DNA of 64,000 nt from Leptolinea sp. HRD-7 (GTDB lineage: Bacteria > Chloroflexota > Anaerolineae > Anaerolineales > Anaerolineaceae), in the NCBI GenBank assembly GCA_024363285.1, contig AP024710.1, forward strand, positions 1 through 64,000. Direction: 5' to 3'. Positions 1-7,879 of this stretch are shown here, one piece after another. The notes beneath the pieces were generated by a model, which did no database searches, was not told the origin of the DNA, and saw only the letters and a list, made by a program, of their open reading frames with translations. Both the position numbers and the translations under genes were made by a program. Numbering within the stretch: position 1 is the first letter of the stretch; each line of letters begins with the position of its first letter.

Positions 1-450
1 GCAGTACGTGCAATGCGCGTCGCAGCCATCCTGGGCTTTAACAAACGCGCGGATTCGGTGTCGGGCACCCGGAAGAGCTTCACGCTCAATAAGTGAAAGA
101 TCCATATCAGAGAGATCTGTATTCAGAAGAGAAGAAACCAGACGATCTTTATCTTCATTGACCACTACCCGTGAATTAGTAGAAATTGCCCGGGCTGCCT
201 CAGGTTCAATTGTGGCCCAACAGCCGGTGGCCACAATTTGCCTATCCGGTAACAGGCGCGCCGCCTGTCGCAGTTTCTGGCGCGAATCAGAAGCCGCCTG
301 GGTTGTCACCGCGCAGGTGTTGACCACTACCATATCCGCTTCCGCCATGCTTCCTACTATCGCATGCCCGGCCTGACGGAACTCCAGTGCCATACGTTCA
401 ATTTCACTCTGGTTAAGACGGCATCCGACCGTATCCAAAAAAATTTTCAT
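1..450 (-). CDS. mtaB: Threonylcarbamoyladenosine tRNA methylthiotransferase, N-terminal part
   Basis: The gene is cut by the left window edge, so only the first 150 residues are present. They form the methylthiotransferase (UPF0004) N-terminal domain with the three expected cysteines: C10 in VGCRLNQ, C46 in NTCAVT and C77 in TGCW. The radical-SAM motif CDAHCTYC (residues 143-150) ends exactly at the edge. The family inserts sulfur and a methyl group into t6A37 of tRNA using two [4Fe-4S] clusters. The GCRLNQSE opening favours MtaB over MiaB or RimO, but the TRAM end that would confirm this is outside the window. It lies 66 bases downstream of the TPR gene on the same strand, so they may be co-transcribed. 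Confidence 0.85.
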   Translation of the reverse strand, partial: MKIFLDTVGCRLNQSEIERMALEFRQAGHAIVGSMAEADMVVVNTCAVTTQAASDSRQKLRQAARLLPDRQIVATGCWATIEPEAARAISTNSRVVVNEDKDRLVSSLLNTDLSDMDLSLIEREALPGARHRIRAFVKAQDGCDAHCTYC

Positions 451-516
451 GTGTTTTCTACTGATTAATTTTGCCGGTAAAGTGGAGAGATTTTATCATT
501 ATTTATTATTGCGGTT

Positions 517-1938
517 TCAAGGCAAAGGGATTACTTCCCCAAAGTATTCTTTCAGAAGTCGACCCGCCAGTTGAGCTTCATACGAACGTCCGCCCAGTTT
601 GATGGATTTTTCCAGCGCATCTCTGGCACTGGAAAAATCCGCCTGTTCCAACGCCATTTGTCCAATATGAAGCCAGACGGGAGCATATTTTTCATCCTTT
701 TCGATAGCAATCTGATACGCCGCCGAAGCCTCTTCCGGTTTTCCCAAAGCGGAGAGGATCAATCCTTTAAGGTCATAGCCATCCGGAGCATCTCTATCCA
801 GTGCGATAACAGAATTCGCGGCTTCCAGCCCCACCTCTTCCAACCGGTATGCATATTGGATGCTGAATCGTGCCGCTGCCCGGTATCCAGCCGGGTCTTC
901 AGGGTACAGGTCAACCGCACGTTGATATGCCATAACCGCGTCGTCAAGACGCCCGCCTTCCGCCAGCGCGTTCCCTTTTTCGAGATACCAGATGACTTCA
1001 TTCGGGTTATCGCGGATGTTCTCTTCCAGTAATTCAATGGCTTTTTTCGTATCCTGCTGGCGTCGATAATACAGGGCGGCGGTCAGCCGCACAGCAGGCG
1101 AATCCGGCGCGAGTTCCAGCGCCCGTGTGATGGCATCTTTTCCGCTTTTTCCCTGCTGTTGACGGGCTTCGGCAAGCAACGCCCAGGAATCCGCCATTTC
1201 CGGTGACAGGTCAACAGCATTCATAAACGCGTATTCCGCCAGATCCCATTCGCCAATGCTTCCAAACCGGCGGCCTATCAAGAACCACCTCTGAGACGGG
1301 TCTGATTCGTCTACCACGTCGGATATTGAACGCGACCATTCTTTTACCCAGTCTGGTAGAGAGGAGTCTTCAATATCCATCATAGACAGTCGTTCCGGAG
1401 AGACTATCACGGTGAGAAGAATTGTGTCAATTTCAGATTCGGGTGTATTTAAACCCTTTTCCTGTAATTGGCGCAAACAGGCGAGAGCCTGGTCATATTC
1501 ATGTTTTGCACGGTGAAGTTTCGCCCGTTGAAGCTGGATGATTTGATAATCATTTCCATCGATAACTTTTCTGCTGGCAGTTACCAACAACTCTCTGCTT
1601 TTTTCTGTATCCCCGGTAATCTCATACGCAGTAGACAGCATTACCACATCCGCAACATCAAGTCGGTCGTTTTTGATCCATGGTTCAAGAATGGAAATTA
1701 CTTTCTCAGGTTTTCCCTGACGAGTATACATTAACGCCAGGGTTCGCCAATCCAGCGTACGCCATGGTTGTATACGTTTGATTTTCTGATACATCTCTTC
1801 TGCTGTTTCTGCCTGCCCGGCCGCCAGGAAACGGTCTGCTACTTTTTTCCAGCCGTCCACTTTGACGTCAACAAAGAAAAACGCGATCCAGACCGCGAAA
1901 AGACATATCAGAAAAATTTTTATCAAACGTTTTCCCAA
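517..1938 (-). CDS. Membrane-anchored TPR-repeat protein
   Basis: The protein has 473 residues. An N-terminal hydrophobic segment (about residues 5-24, no clear cleavage site) is followed by tetratricopeptide repeats to the C-terminus. Typical TPR elements are visible, such as LEKGNALAEGGRLDDAVMAY near residue 320 and YDLKGLILSALGKPEEASAAY near residue 390. TPR arrays act as protein-interaction scaffolds, and the anchor predicts that the repeats face the outside. The start is a TTG (1936-1938) preceded by a GAGG ribosome-binding site; no upstream ATG fits better. Partner and function are unknown. An envelope assembly role is possible because glycan genes lie nearby, but this is inference. Confidence 0.8.
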   Translation of the reverse strand: MGKRLIKIFLICLFAVWIAFFFVDVKVDGWKKVADRFLAAGQAETAEEMYQKIKRIQPWRTLDWRTLALMYTRQGKPEKVISILEPWIKNDRLDVADVVMLSTAYEITGDTEKSRELLVTASRKVIDGNDYQIIQLQRAKLHRAKHEYDQALACLRQLQEKGLNTPESEIDTILLTVIVSPERLSMMDIEDSSLPDWVKEWSRSISDVVDESDPSQRWFLIGRRFGSIGEWDLAEYAFMNAVDLSPEMADSWALLAEARQQQGKSGKDAITRALELAPDSPAVRLTAALYYRRQQDTKKAIELLEENIRDNPNEVIWYLEKGNALAEGGRLDDAVMAYQRAVDLYPEDPAGYRAAARFSIQYAYRLEEVGLEAANSVIALDRDAPDGYDLKGLILSALGKPEEASAAYQIAIEKDEKYAPVWLHIGQMALEQADFSSARDALEKSIKLGGRSYEAQLAGRLLKEYFGEVIPLP

Positions 1939-1960
1939 TTTGACCTCAAAGCATGTTTTC

Positions 1961-1989
1961 TTGACACTGTTTAACCGCTGTGTTAGAGT
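1961..1989 (+). promoter_or_regulatory. Sigma-70-type promoter for the mannosyltransferase gene
   Basis: TTGACA (1961-1966) and TAGAGT (1984-1989) are separated by 17 bp. They point at the gene starting near 2017/2035. Confidence 0.6.
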
Positions 1990-2016
1990 AAAGCAAGTTT
2001 TTGCCTTAAATACTGA

Positions 2017-2763
2017 TTGAACAATGGATACAGCGTGAAGACAACTATTGTAATCCCCACATTCAATGAAGCGAAGAACCTTCCTGTTCTCGTGGAAAAA
2101 TTATTCAACCTTCCGGTTCAAGACCTGTCCATTCTGGTAGTAGACGATAACAGCCCGGACGGCACCGGCCAGATCGCCGAAGATATGGGCAAACAATACA
2201 ACGGAAGGGTCAGTGTATTGCACCGAGCCGGCAAAATGGGTCTGGGTTCCGCCTATATACAGGGTTTTCAGATCGCCATGCAGAACGGTGCCGAAGCGGT
2301 AGGTCAGATGGATGCCGATTTCTCTCATCCTGCCGAGAAGATCGTTGAACTCGTTCAGGCACTGGAAAGCTGCGACATGGCACTGGGTTCACGGTATGTC
2401 CCCGGTGGAAAACTGGACGAACGCTGGCCCCTGTGGCGTAAAGCGCTTTCCGGTTTCGGAAATTTTTATGCCCGCACCATACTGGGCATGAAATTACGTG
2501 ATGTAACCGGTGGATTTCGCCTCTGGAAAAGTTCTACCCTTAAAGCCATGCCATTAGACAGTATTCGCTCCAACGGGTATATCTTCCAGGTGGAAATGGC
2601 TTATGTGGCATCAAAACTTGGATTTCAATTTAAAGAAATCCCCATTTATTTTGCCGACCGCCGCTGGGGACAATCCAAGATGTCTTTGCGTATCCAGATC
2701 GAAGCCGCCATACGCGTATGGCAGTTACCGGTAATGTATCGCTCTTTGAAAAAAGTCGTATAA
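2017..2763 (+). CDS. Polyprenol-phosphate mannosyltransferase (DPM1-like GT2)
   Basis: This is a GT2 glycosyltransferase of 248 residues that is expected to transfer mannose from GDP-mannose to a polyprenyl phosphate on the cytoplasmic face. The N-terminus reads TTIVIPTFNEAKN. VVDDNSPDGT near residue 42 is the DPM1 signature for nucleotide binding, QMDADFSHP carries the DAD metal site, and DVTGGFRLW plus RRWGQSKMS are the conserved acceptor-side motifs. There is no C-terminal membrane domain, so this is the short soluble form. Two starts are possible: TTG at 2017 or GTG at 2035. The GTG has a GGAT 6 bases upstream and gives an N-terminus that fits the family better. The PIG-V-like enzyme at 7.9-9.1 kb could use its lipid-linked mannose. 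Confidence 0.85.
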   Translation: MNNGYSVKTTIVIPTFNEAKNLPVLVEKLFNLPVQDLSILVVDDNSPDGTGQIAEDMGKQYNGRVSVLHRAGKMGLGSAYIQGFQIAMQNGAEAVGQMDADFSHPAEKIVELVQALESCDMALGSRYVPGGKLDERWPLWRKALSGFGNFYARTILGMKLRDVTGGFRLWKSSTLKAMPLDSIRSNGYIFQVEMAYVASKLGFQFKEIPIYFADRRWGQSKMSLRIQIEAAIRVWQLPVMYRSLKKVV

Positions 2764-2778
2764 AACCCGGATTGTTTA

Positions 2779-2803
2779 GACCTCCCGAACGGGAGGTCTT
2801 TTT
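2779..2803 (+). terminator. Intrinsic terminator after the mannosyltransferase gene
   Basis: A perfect 8-bp stem, GACCTCCC/GGGAGGTC with a GAAC loop, is followed by a T run. Confidence 0.85.
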
Positions 2804-2810
2804 GGATTAA

Positions 2811-2839
2811 TTGACATACCCATTACGTGGAGATAGAAT
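2811..2839 (+). promoter_or_regulatory. Sigma-70-type promoter for deoC
   Basis: TTGACA (2811-2816) and TAGAAT (2834-2839) are spaced by 17 bp. This is the best match to consensus in the window, about 33 bases upstream of the deoC start. Confidence 0.75.
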
Positions 2840-2872
2840 GAGTTCACTTCTTACTTTAATGAGGGATCTGCC

Positions 2873-3562
2873 ATGTTAAAAGAATTGACATCTGCCGAAT
2901 TAGCCGGATACATAGATCACACCCTGTTGAAACAGGATGCCACAATCGCGCAAATCGAGAAGCTGTGCGAAGAAGCGGCGAAATATCAGTTTGCCTCTGT
3001 ATGTGTAAATGCCACTTACGCGGCGCTATGCGCGAAATTGCTCAAAGATACCGGAGTAAAAGTGTGCTGCGTTGTCGGATTCCCCCTGGGCGCGACACTC
3101 TCATCTGTCAAAGCATTTGAGACGGAACAGGTAATAGCCGATGGCGCCAGTGAAGTGGATATGGTTTTGAATGTTGGCGCTCTAAAATCCGGCAATTTCA
3201 CTCTGGTGAAAAATGATGTTACTGCCGTGGTGCGCGCCGCTCACGCGAAAAACGCGTTGGTAAAAGTGATCATCGAAACCTGTCTGTTGACAGATGATGA
3301 GAAAGTGAAAGCCTGCCAGATTTGCCAGTCGGCTGGCGCGGATTTTGTTAAAACTTCCACCGGATTCAGTACCGCCGGTGCCACCGTGGAAGATGTAGCC
3401 TTAATGCGCAAAACGGTCGGGCCGGATATGGGCGTCAAAGCTGCTGGCGGCGTGCGCACCCGTGACGATGTTCTCGCCATGATCAAAGCTGGCGCCACCC
3501 GCATTGGCACCAGCGGCGGCGTCAAGATCATGGAAGGCGCCGAGATAAAAAGCGGTTACTAA
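2873..3562 (+). CDS. deoC: Deoxyribose-phosphate aldolase
   Basis: This cytoplasmic class I aldolase cleaves 2-deoxyribose-5-phosphate to glyceraldehyde-3-phosphate and acetaldehyde in deoxynucleoside salvage. The 229 residues match the usual bacterial length of about 220-260. The signature DHTLLK (15-20), EVDMVLNVG (94-102), the Schiff-base lysine in FVKTSTGF (K160) and the second active-site lysine in VKAAGG (K189) are all present. The ATG is preceded by GAGGG 8 bases upstream. It is a single-gene unit with its own promoter and terminator. Confidence 0.97.
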   Translation: MLKELTSAELAGYIDHTLLKQDATIAQIEKLCEEAAKYQFASVCVNATYAALCAKLLKDTGVKVCCVVGFPLGATLSSVKAFETEQVIADGASEVDMVLNVGALKSGNFTLVKNDVTAVVRAAHAKNALVKVIIETCLLTDDEKVKACQICQSAGADFVKTSTGFSTAGATVEDVALMRKTVGPDMGVKAAGGVRTRDDVLAMIKAGATRIGTSGGVKIMEGAEIKSGY

Positions 3563-3577
3563 AACGATTAAAAAGCA

Positions 3578-3620
3578 AAAGGCTGACCCCGCACAGATTT
3601 CCAGGGACAGCCTTTTTTTT
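3578..3620 (+). terminator. Terminator between convergent deoC and der
   Basis: AGGCTGACCC pairs imperfectly with GGGACAGCCT across a 13-base loop, followed by eight T residues. The A-rich stretch on the other side could let it also stop minus-strand transcription from der. Confidence 0.8.
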
Positions 3621-3634
3621 ATAAAGTCGGTTAA

Positions 3635-4996
3635 TTATCGCCGCGGGCGCAAGATCACACGGATCGGCGTTCCAATAAAGTCATATTCCTTGCGGATGCA
3701 ATTCTCAATGTACCGAATATAAGTGAAGTGTGCCAGTGACGGGTCATTCACATAGATCAGGAACGTCGGCGGGTCACTGCGCACCTGGGTGCCGTAGTAC
3801 ATTCGAAGTGAGCGTCCCTTGTGTGCCGGTGAGGCGTGCGCGTCTTGCGCGGACTGGATGATACGGTTCAATTGTGACGTTGTCAGCCGGGCCAGCCGTT
3901 CTTCCTGTACGCGGATCACCATGGGCATCACCTGGTCAACCCGCTGATTGGTCTTCGCGGAAATAAACAGGATCGGCACATAGTCCATGAATTTTAGATC
4001 TTCGCGGATCTTGGCGGTGTATTCCGCCATGGTGTAGGTGTCTTTTTCCACCGCGTCCCATTTGTTCACCACCACTACCGCGCTCTTCCAGGCTTCCACA
4101 ATATAGCCGGCAATGTGCGCGTCTTGCGCGCTGAGAGGGACGGTGGCATCCAGAACCAGAATAGCCACATCGGCGCGTTCAATGGACCGCATAGAGCGGA
4201 TGACGCTGTACTTTTCGACACCGGGTTCCACTTTACCGCGTTTACGGATACCCGCGGTGTCGATCAGGGTGACATCAATGCCATTGAAATTTAATTTTGT
4301 ATCTGTGGCATCGCGGGTGGTGCCGGCAATCGGGCTGACGATCGCTCTCTCTTCACCCACCAGCCGATTTAATAGACTGGATTTGCCTACATTGGGCTTG
4401 CCGACAATAGCCACCTTGATGGAGTCGTCTTCCACCTCTTCCTCTTTGGGAGGGAAAAGAGCCACGAGCTCATCCAGCAGGTCGCCGGTACCGGTGCCGT
4501 GCAATGCGGAAAGCGCGTACGGTTCACCCATACCCAGTGCGTGAAAGTCAACCGCGTTGGAACGCAACCCGGCAGAATCGGCTTTATTGACAACCAGCAA
4601 AACGGGCGGTGTTAACTTCCCGTCCACCATCTTCTGGTGACGTCGCAGCATTTGAGCCACTTCTTCATCCGCCGGTGTTACACCGGAGGAGGCGTCCACA
4701 ACAAACAGAATTACGTCAGATTCACGAACGGCCATTTCTGCCTGCCATCGGATCTGAGTTATGTAATCCGCCGATCCAATGGATAGCGGATCTTTACGTG
4801 AGCTGGATGGATCGATACCGCCGGTATCAATGATATCGAAGGGGATACCATTCCAGGATGATTCGCCAAAAAGCCGGTCACGGGTAGTTCCCGGAACATC
4901 ATCCACAATCGCACGCGGTTCACCGGATAGGCGGTTGAACAGCGTGCTTTTACCTACATTCGGGCGCCCTACGAGGGCAACAACAGGTTTTGTCAT
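3635..4996 (-). CDS. der: Ribosome-assembly GTPase Der (EngA)
   Basis: This double-GTPase acts in 50S subunit maturation. G domain 1 shows GRPNVGKS (10-17), DTGG (57-60) and NKAD (137-140). G domain 2 shows GKPNVGKS (199-206), DTAG (246-249) and NKWD (311-314). A KH-like C-terminal domain follows and ends in a basic RPRR tail. The 453 residues are typical. The ATG lies 9 bases after the YbbR-like stop, so it is the last gene of the coaE-cdaA-cdaR-der operon. Der commonly neighbours plsY or similar genes; its location behind a c-di-AMP synthase module is noteworthy. Confidence 0.97.
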   Translation of the reverse strand: MTKPVVALVGRPNVGKSTLFNRLSGEPRAIVDDVPGTTRDRLFGESSWNGIPFDIIDTGGIDPSSSRKDPLSIGSADYITQIRWQAEMAVRESDVILFVVDASSGVTPADEEVAQMLRRHQKMVDGKLTPPVLLVVNKADSAGLRSNAVDFHALGMGEPYALSALHGTGTGDLLDELVALFPPKEEEVEDDSIKVAIVGKPNVGKSSLLNRLVGEERAIVSPIAGTTRDATDTKLNFNGIDVTLIDTAGIRKRGKVEPGVEKYSVIRSMRSIERADVAILVLDATVPLSAQDAHIAGYIVEAWKSAVVVVNKWDAVEKDTYTMAEYTAKIREDLKFMDYVPILFISAKTNQRVDQVMPMVIRVQEERLARLTTSQLNRIIQSAQDAHASPAHKGRSLRMYYGTQVRSDPPTFLIYVNDPSLAHFTYIRYIENCIRKEYDFIGTPIRVILRPRR

Positions 4997-5005
4997 TCCA
5001 TGCCT

Positions 5006-6250
5006 TTACTTTGGATTTCCAGAGCTTGTTATTTTACCCGTTAAAATGACTTCAATCGAGCCTGGAAGTATGGATTCCACCCGCAATTCAGGTATTCTTA
5101 TCTCCACCTGAGGGATACGCTGGTAGGTGCCTTCCATATCCTTTGACATATCGACGGATACCCGCACATCACTGGTCTTCAAATTATCCAACAAAGGCAT
5201 GGGGCCTGAGATGATCACATCGACCAGAAGCGGAGATACTTTCGCATCCAGAGTTGGATCCACGCCAACAACTTCCACCCGCATCCCATTCAATGTGACA
5301 CTGCTCTCGATGGTCGAGATACCCACCTGTACGCTGACGGTCTGATCACCTACAACGGATATTCCGGGAGGTAGGTTTAATGAACTTCGAATTTCACGGT
5401 CGTCTTTTAAGCCTGACAGGTTGATGGCAGTTGTTTCCACATACCCTGGCAGGGTATCAACGATTTGAGGGTCGGTAGAGTAAACCGTTACCGATGGCGG
5501 AAAAGCAGAAATATTGGTTAATCGATATCCATTGGCGATTATTCCACTGGTCACCACTTTGACCACCACATTACGGTAACCACCCCGCTGAATAATCTTT
5601 GCCTTTACCTGAACTTTATCCGGGTTGATGGTTACACCGCTCACGGGTAGTTCATTGTTATCGATCGCCAGTAAATTAACAGTTTGTTCAATGTCCTGAT
5701 GTGCCTGAGATTGATCGAAAATTGCCCGGATTTCATTCACGCGTTTTACCGCGCTTTCTGGACCGCTTATGGTCGCCTGTGTCTTACTTAATACCGGAGT
5801 CTCTGCTCGATATCCAACAGCCGGGTCACCGCGAACCTGCAGTGTGATATCCATGGTTCGATTCATCAAGGATTCCAACATGATTTCAACATTGGATGGT
5901 GAATAACTCACAATCTCAACAGGGCGCTGCCCGATCTGGATTTGAACCGGAACAGTATGCCGGCCGGCTGACAAAGCCGAAAGGTCAACCACCGCGCGGA
6001 TAGATGTGCGGTCAGCCAGCAGGTTAGTCCAGACAGATTTTGGTGCCCGCAAATTGATATTTAACGTTTTTGCCGGGCTATTTGTCAACAGGTAGGTAGG
6101 ATCCTGTCCGATGATCTCAATATTGATCGGATATGGATATGCCCGGACTTCTGCCGGATCTTCGGCTGTAATGGCTAAAATCCATACTGCCGCGGCAAGG
6201 GCAAAAGCCAGCAACAACGTAGGGATGTGTTGTGTCAATTTTCGAAGCAT
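5006..6250 (-). CDS. cdaR: YbbR-domain protein, CdaR-like regulator of diadenylate cyclase
   Basis: The protein has 414 residues, with an N-terminal transmembrane helix (about 9-28) and an extracytoplasmic region made of repeated YbbR-like beta domains. In Firmicutes, CdaR is encoded next to CdaA and modulates its c-di-AMP synthesis. Here it sits 7 bases after cdaA, which supports the same pairing. An upstream in-frame start at 6298 exists but lies inside cdaA. The ATG at 6250 gives a normal short basic N-terminus (MLRKLTQH) before the helix and was chosen. The call rests on context and the repeat pattern; the four-domain boundaries were not computed. Confidence 0.8.
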   Translation of the reverse strand: MLRKLTQHIPTLLLAFALAAAVWILAITAEDPAEVRAYPYPINIEIIGQDPTYLLTNSPAKTLNINLRAPKSVWTNLLADRTSIRAVVDLSALSAGRHTVPVQIQIGQRPVEIVSYSPSNVEIMLESLMNRTMDITLQVRGDPAVGYRAETPVLSKTQATISGPESAVKRVNEIRAIFDQSQAHQDIEQTVNLLAIDNNELPVSGVTINPDKVQVKAKIIQRGGYRNVVVKVVTSGIIANGYRLTNISAFPPSVTVYSTDPQIVDTLPGYVETTAINLSGLKDDREIRSSLNLPPGISVVGDQTVSVQVGISTIESSVTLNGMRVEVVGVDPTLDAKVSPLLVDVIISGPMPLLDNLKTSDVRVSVDMSKDMEGTYQRIPQVEIRIPELRVESILPGSIEVILTGKITSSGNPK

Positions 6251-6257
6251 GGCTGGC

Positions 6258-7139
6258 TCAATCCTCTGGTTGACGTATGGACGGAACACGCAATACACGT
6301 TTCAGCCATCCGGTTGTCTGGGGAGCGGCGCCTTCAGGCCGGTAAAATGCGATCAAAATATTTTCCAACCGCTCGCTGTCCAACCGCCGGATCATGCGGC
6401 CGCCATGAGCAATCGAGATAGAACCTGTTTCTTCCGAAACAACCACAGCGACCGCGTCACTGGCTTCAGAAATACCGAGTGCCGCCCGATGCCGGAGCCC
6501 CATCTGGCGGTCTGGGGTGCGATTCAAAATACCAGATGCCGACAACGGCATCACACAAGACGCGGCTACGATCAAATTATTTGAAATGATCACCGCTCCA
6601 TCATGCAGCGGGGTATTGGGGTAAAAAATCTGCATCAGTAATTCAGGGGAAACCCGTGAATTTAAGACCACACCGGTTGCCACGTAATCGCGCAATGAAT
6701 CACCCCTCTGGAGGACGATCAACGCGCCATGCTGCCTGGCTGAAAGCCGCGCGCAAGCCGTGGCCACCGCTTTGACAGTTAATTGAAGCGAATTATCGGA
6801 TACAGGATCTTTTTGGGTAATAAGCCGGGAACCCCCGGCTCGACCAAGCTTCTCAAGTCCACGCCGCAGTTCGGGCGCAAAAATAACAGGGATAGCCAGC
6901 AGAAGAGCCGGCAGTGCGGTACGGATCAACCATGAAAAGGCAGGTAAATTGACGACACTGGTCATCAGGCTGATCACGATGATCACCAACACTACGCCGC
7001 GCATAAGAGTTACTGCCTGCGTGTCGCGAATCACCAACAGAATAGCAAAAAATATTAACGTGACCAGTGATAGGTCAATCACGCTTAACCAGGTCAGCCG
7101 TTGAAATAGGAATAATATCTGGCTAAGAAATTCAGACAC
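6258..7139 (-). CDS. cdaA: Diadenylate cyclase, CdaA/DacA type
   Basis: The enzyme makes c-di-AMP from two ATP. The N-terminus (residues 15-90) carries about three membrane helices and the rest is the DAC domain, with the catalytic LHDGAVII (DGA 180-182) and GLRHRAALG (RHR 216-218). The 293 residues are close to CdaA of Bacillus. Translation starts at a GTG (7137-7139) that overlaps the coaE stop by 8 bases, indicating coupling. The cdaR-like gene follows after 7 bases. Cyclic-di-AMP usually controls potassium and osmolyte transport and envelope homeostasis, but no target gene or riboswitch was recognised here. Confidence 0.95.
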   Translation of the reverse strand: MSEFLSQILFLFQRLTWLSVIDLSLVTLIFFAILLVIRDTQAVTLMRGVVLVIIVISLMTSVVNLPAFSWLIRTALPALLLAIPVIFAPELRRGLEKLGRAGGSRLITQKDPVSDNSLQLTVKAVATACARLSARQHGALIVLQRGDSLRDYVATGVVLNSRVSPELLMQIFYPNTPLHDGAVIISNNLIVAASCVMPLSASGILNRTPDRQMGLRHRAALGISEASDAVAVVVSEETGSISIAHGGRMIRRLDSERLENILIAFYRPEGAAPQTTGWLKRVLRVPSIRQPED

Positions 7140-7773
7140 AGTTTTCGTCCTGTATGGCTATTCTATAAGATTCTGGAACACAGGTCTCCCATGAACGTTT
7201 TACCTGCAGCAAAAGATCTTCGAGTGTTCCGTCATTTTGAATGATCACATCAGCCTTTTTCAGCTTATCTTCTTGAGGAGGCTGCGCCATGATTCGAGAA
7301 CGAGCATCATCCTCACTCATTTCGCGGAATAACGTTAACCGGGCAAGACGAACATCCACAGGCGCATCAGTGACCCAGATTGAATCGCAACGGCTGGCCA
7401 GATTGGACTCGAGAAGCTTTATAGCTTCTATCACGATCACCGGTGCAGTGGTTTCGCTGATTATGCGGTCTACTTCCTCTGTGACAAGAGGGTGAACGAT
7501 CGCTTCGAGTTCCTGTAATTTATCAGGTTGGTTGAAAACCAGTTTGGCCAGAGCGGCACGATCAAGCCGCATATCAGGCGTGGTGAAATCTCTACCGAAA
7601 TGATGTAAAACCGGGGCGTACGCTCTGCCGCCGGGTTCCATGATCTGGCGCGAAATAAGGTCAGCATCAACCCCAAGAGCACCCAAGCACTGGAGAATTT
7701 TTCGCACTTCACTTTTTCCTGTACCGATATTTCCGGTCAGGCCAATAATAAATTTATTATTGAATTTGCTCAT
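7132..7773 (-). CDS. coaE: Dephospho-CoA kinase
   Basis: The last step of coenzyme A synthesis is ATP-dependent phosphorylation of the 3'-hydroxyl of dephospho-CoA. The P-loop GNIGTGKS (14-21), DADLISRQIMEPG (the D and adenine/CoA-binding region) and the lid-domain arginines in the DARSRIMAQ stretch are present. The 213 residues are typical. It is the first gene of a four-gene operon and overlaps cdaA by 8 bases. The ATG at 7771-7773 directly abuts a 12-bp palindrome, and no good Shine-Dalgarno sequence is visible. Confidence 0.93.
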   Translation of the reverse strand: MSKFNNKFIIGLTGNIGTGKSEVRKILQCLGALGVDADLISRQIMEPGGRAYAPVLHHFGRDFTTPDMRLDRAALAKLVFNQPDKLQELEAIVHPLVTEEVDRIISETTAPVIVIEAIKLLESNLASRCDSIWVTDAPVDVRLARLTLFREMSEDDARSRIMAQPPQEDKLKKADVIIQNDGTLEDLLLQVKRSWETCVPESYRIAIQDENCV

Positions 7774-7785
7774 ATCGGATCCGAT
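7774..7785. repeat. 12-bp perfect palindrome at the coaE start
   Basis: ATCGGATCCGAT is perfectly self-complementary and touches the coaE ATG. It replaces the expected ribosome-binding site, so it could be an operator or be coincidental. Confidence 0.4.
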
Positions 7786-7827
7786 GCACGATTGAGGCCA
7801 GTATGGATAAAAATGTCAGACAATATG

Positions 7828-7856
7828 ATTCTAGCCGCGGTGTGAGTGAAAGTCAA
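7828..7856 (-). promoter_or_regulatory. Promoter of the coaE-cdaA-cdaR-der operon
   Basis: On the minus strand, TTGACT (7851-7856) and TAGAAT (7828-7833) are 17 bp apart. This predicts a leader of roughly 45-50 nt. Confidence 0.65.
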
Positions 7857-7879
7857 ACATCATCCTTAAGACGAGCACA

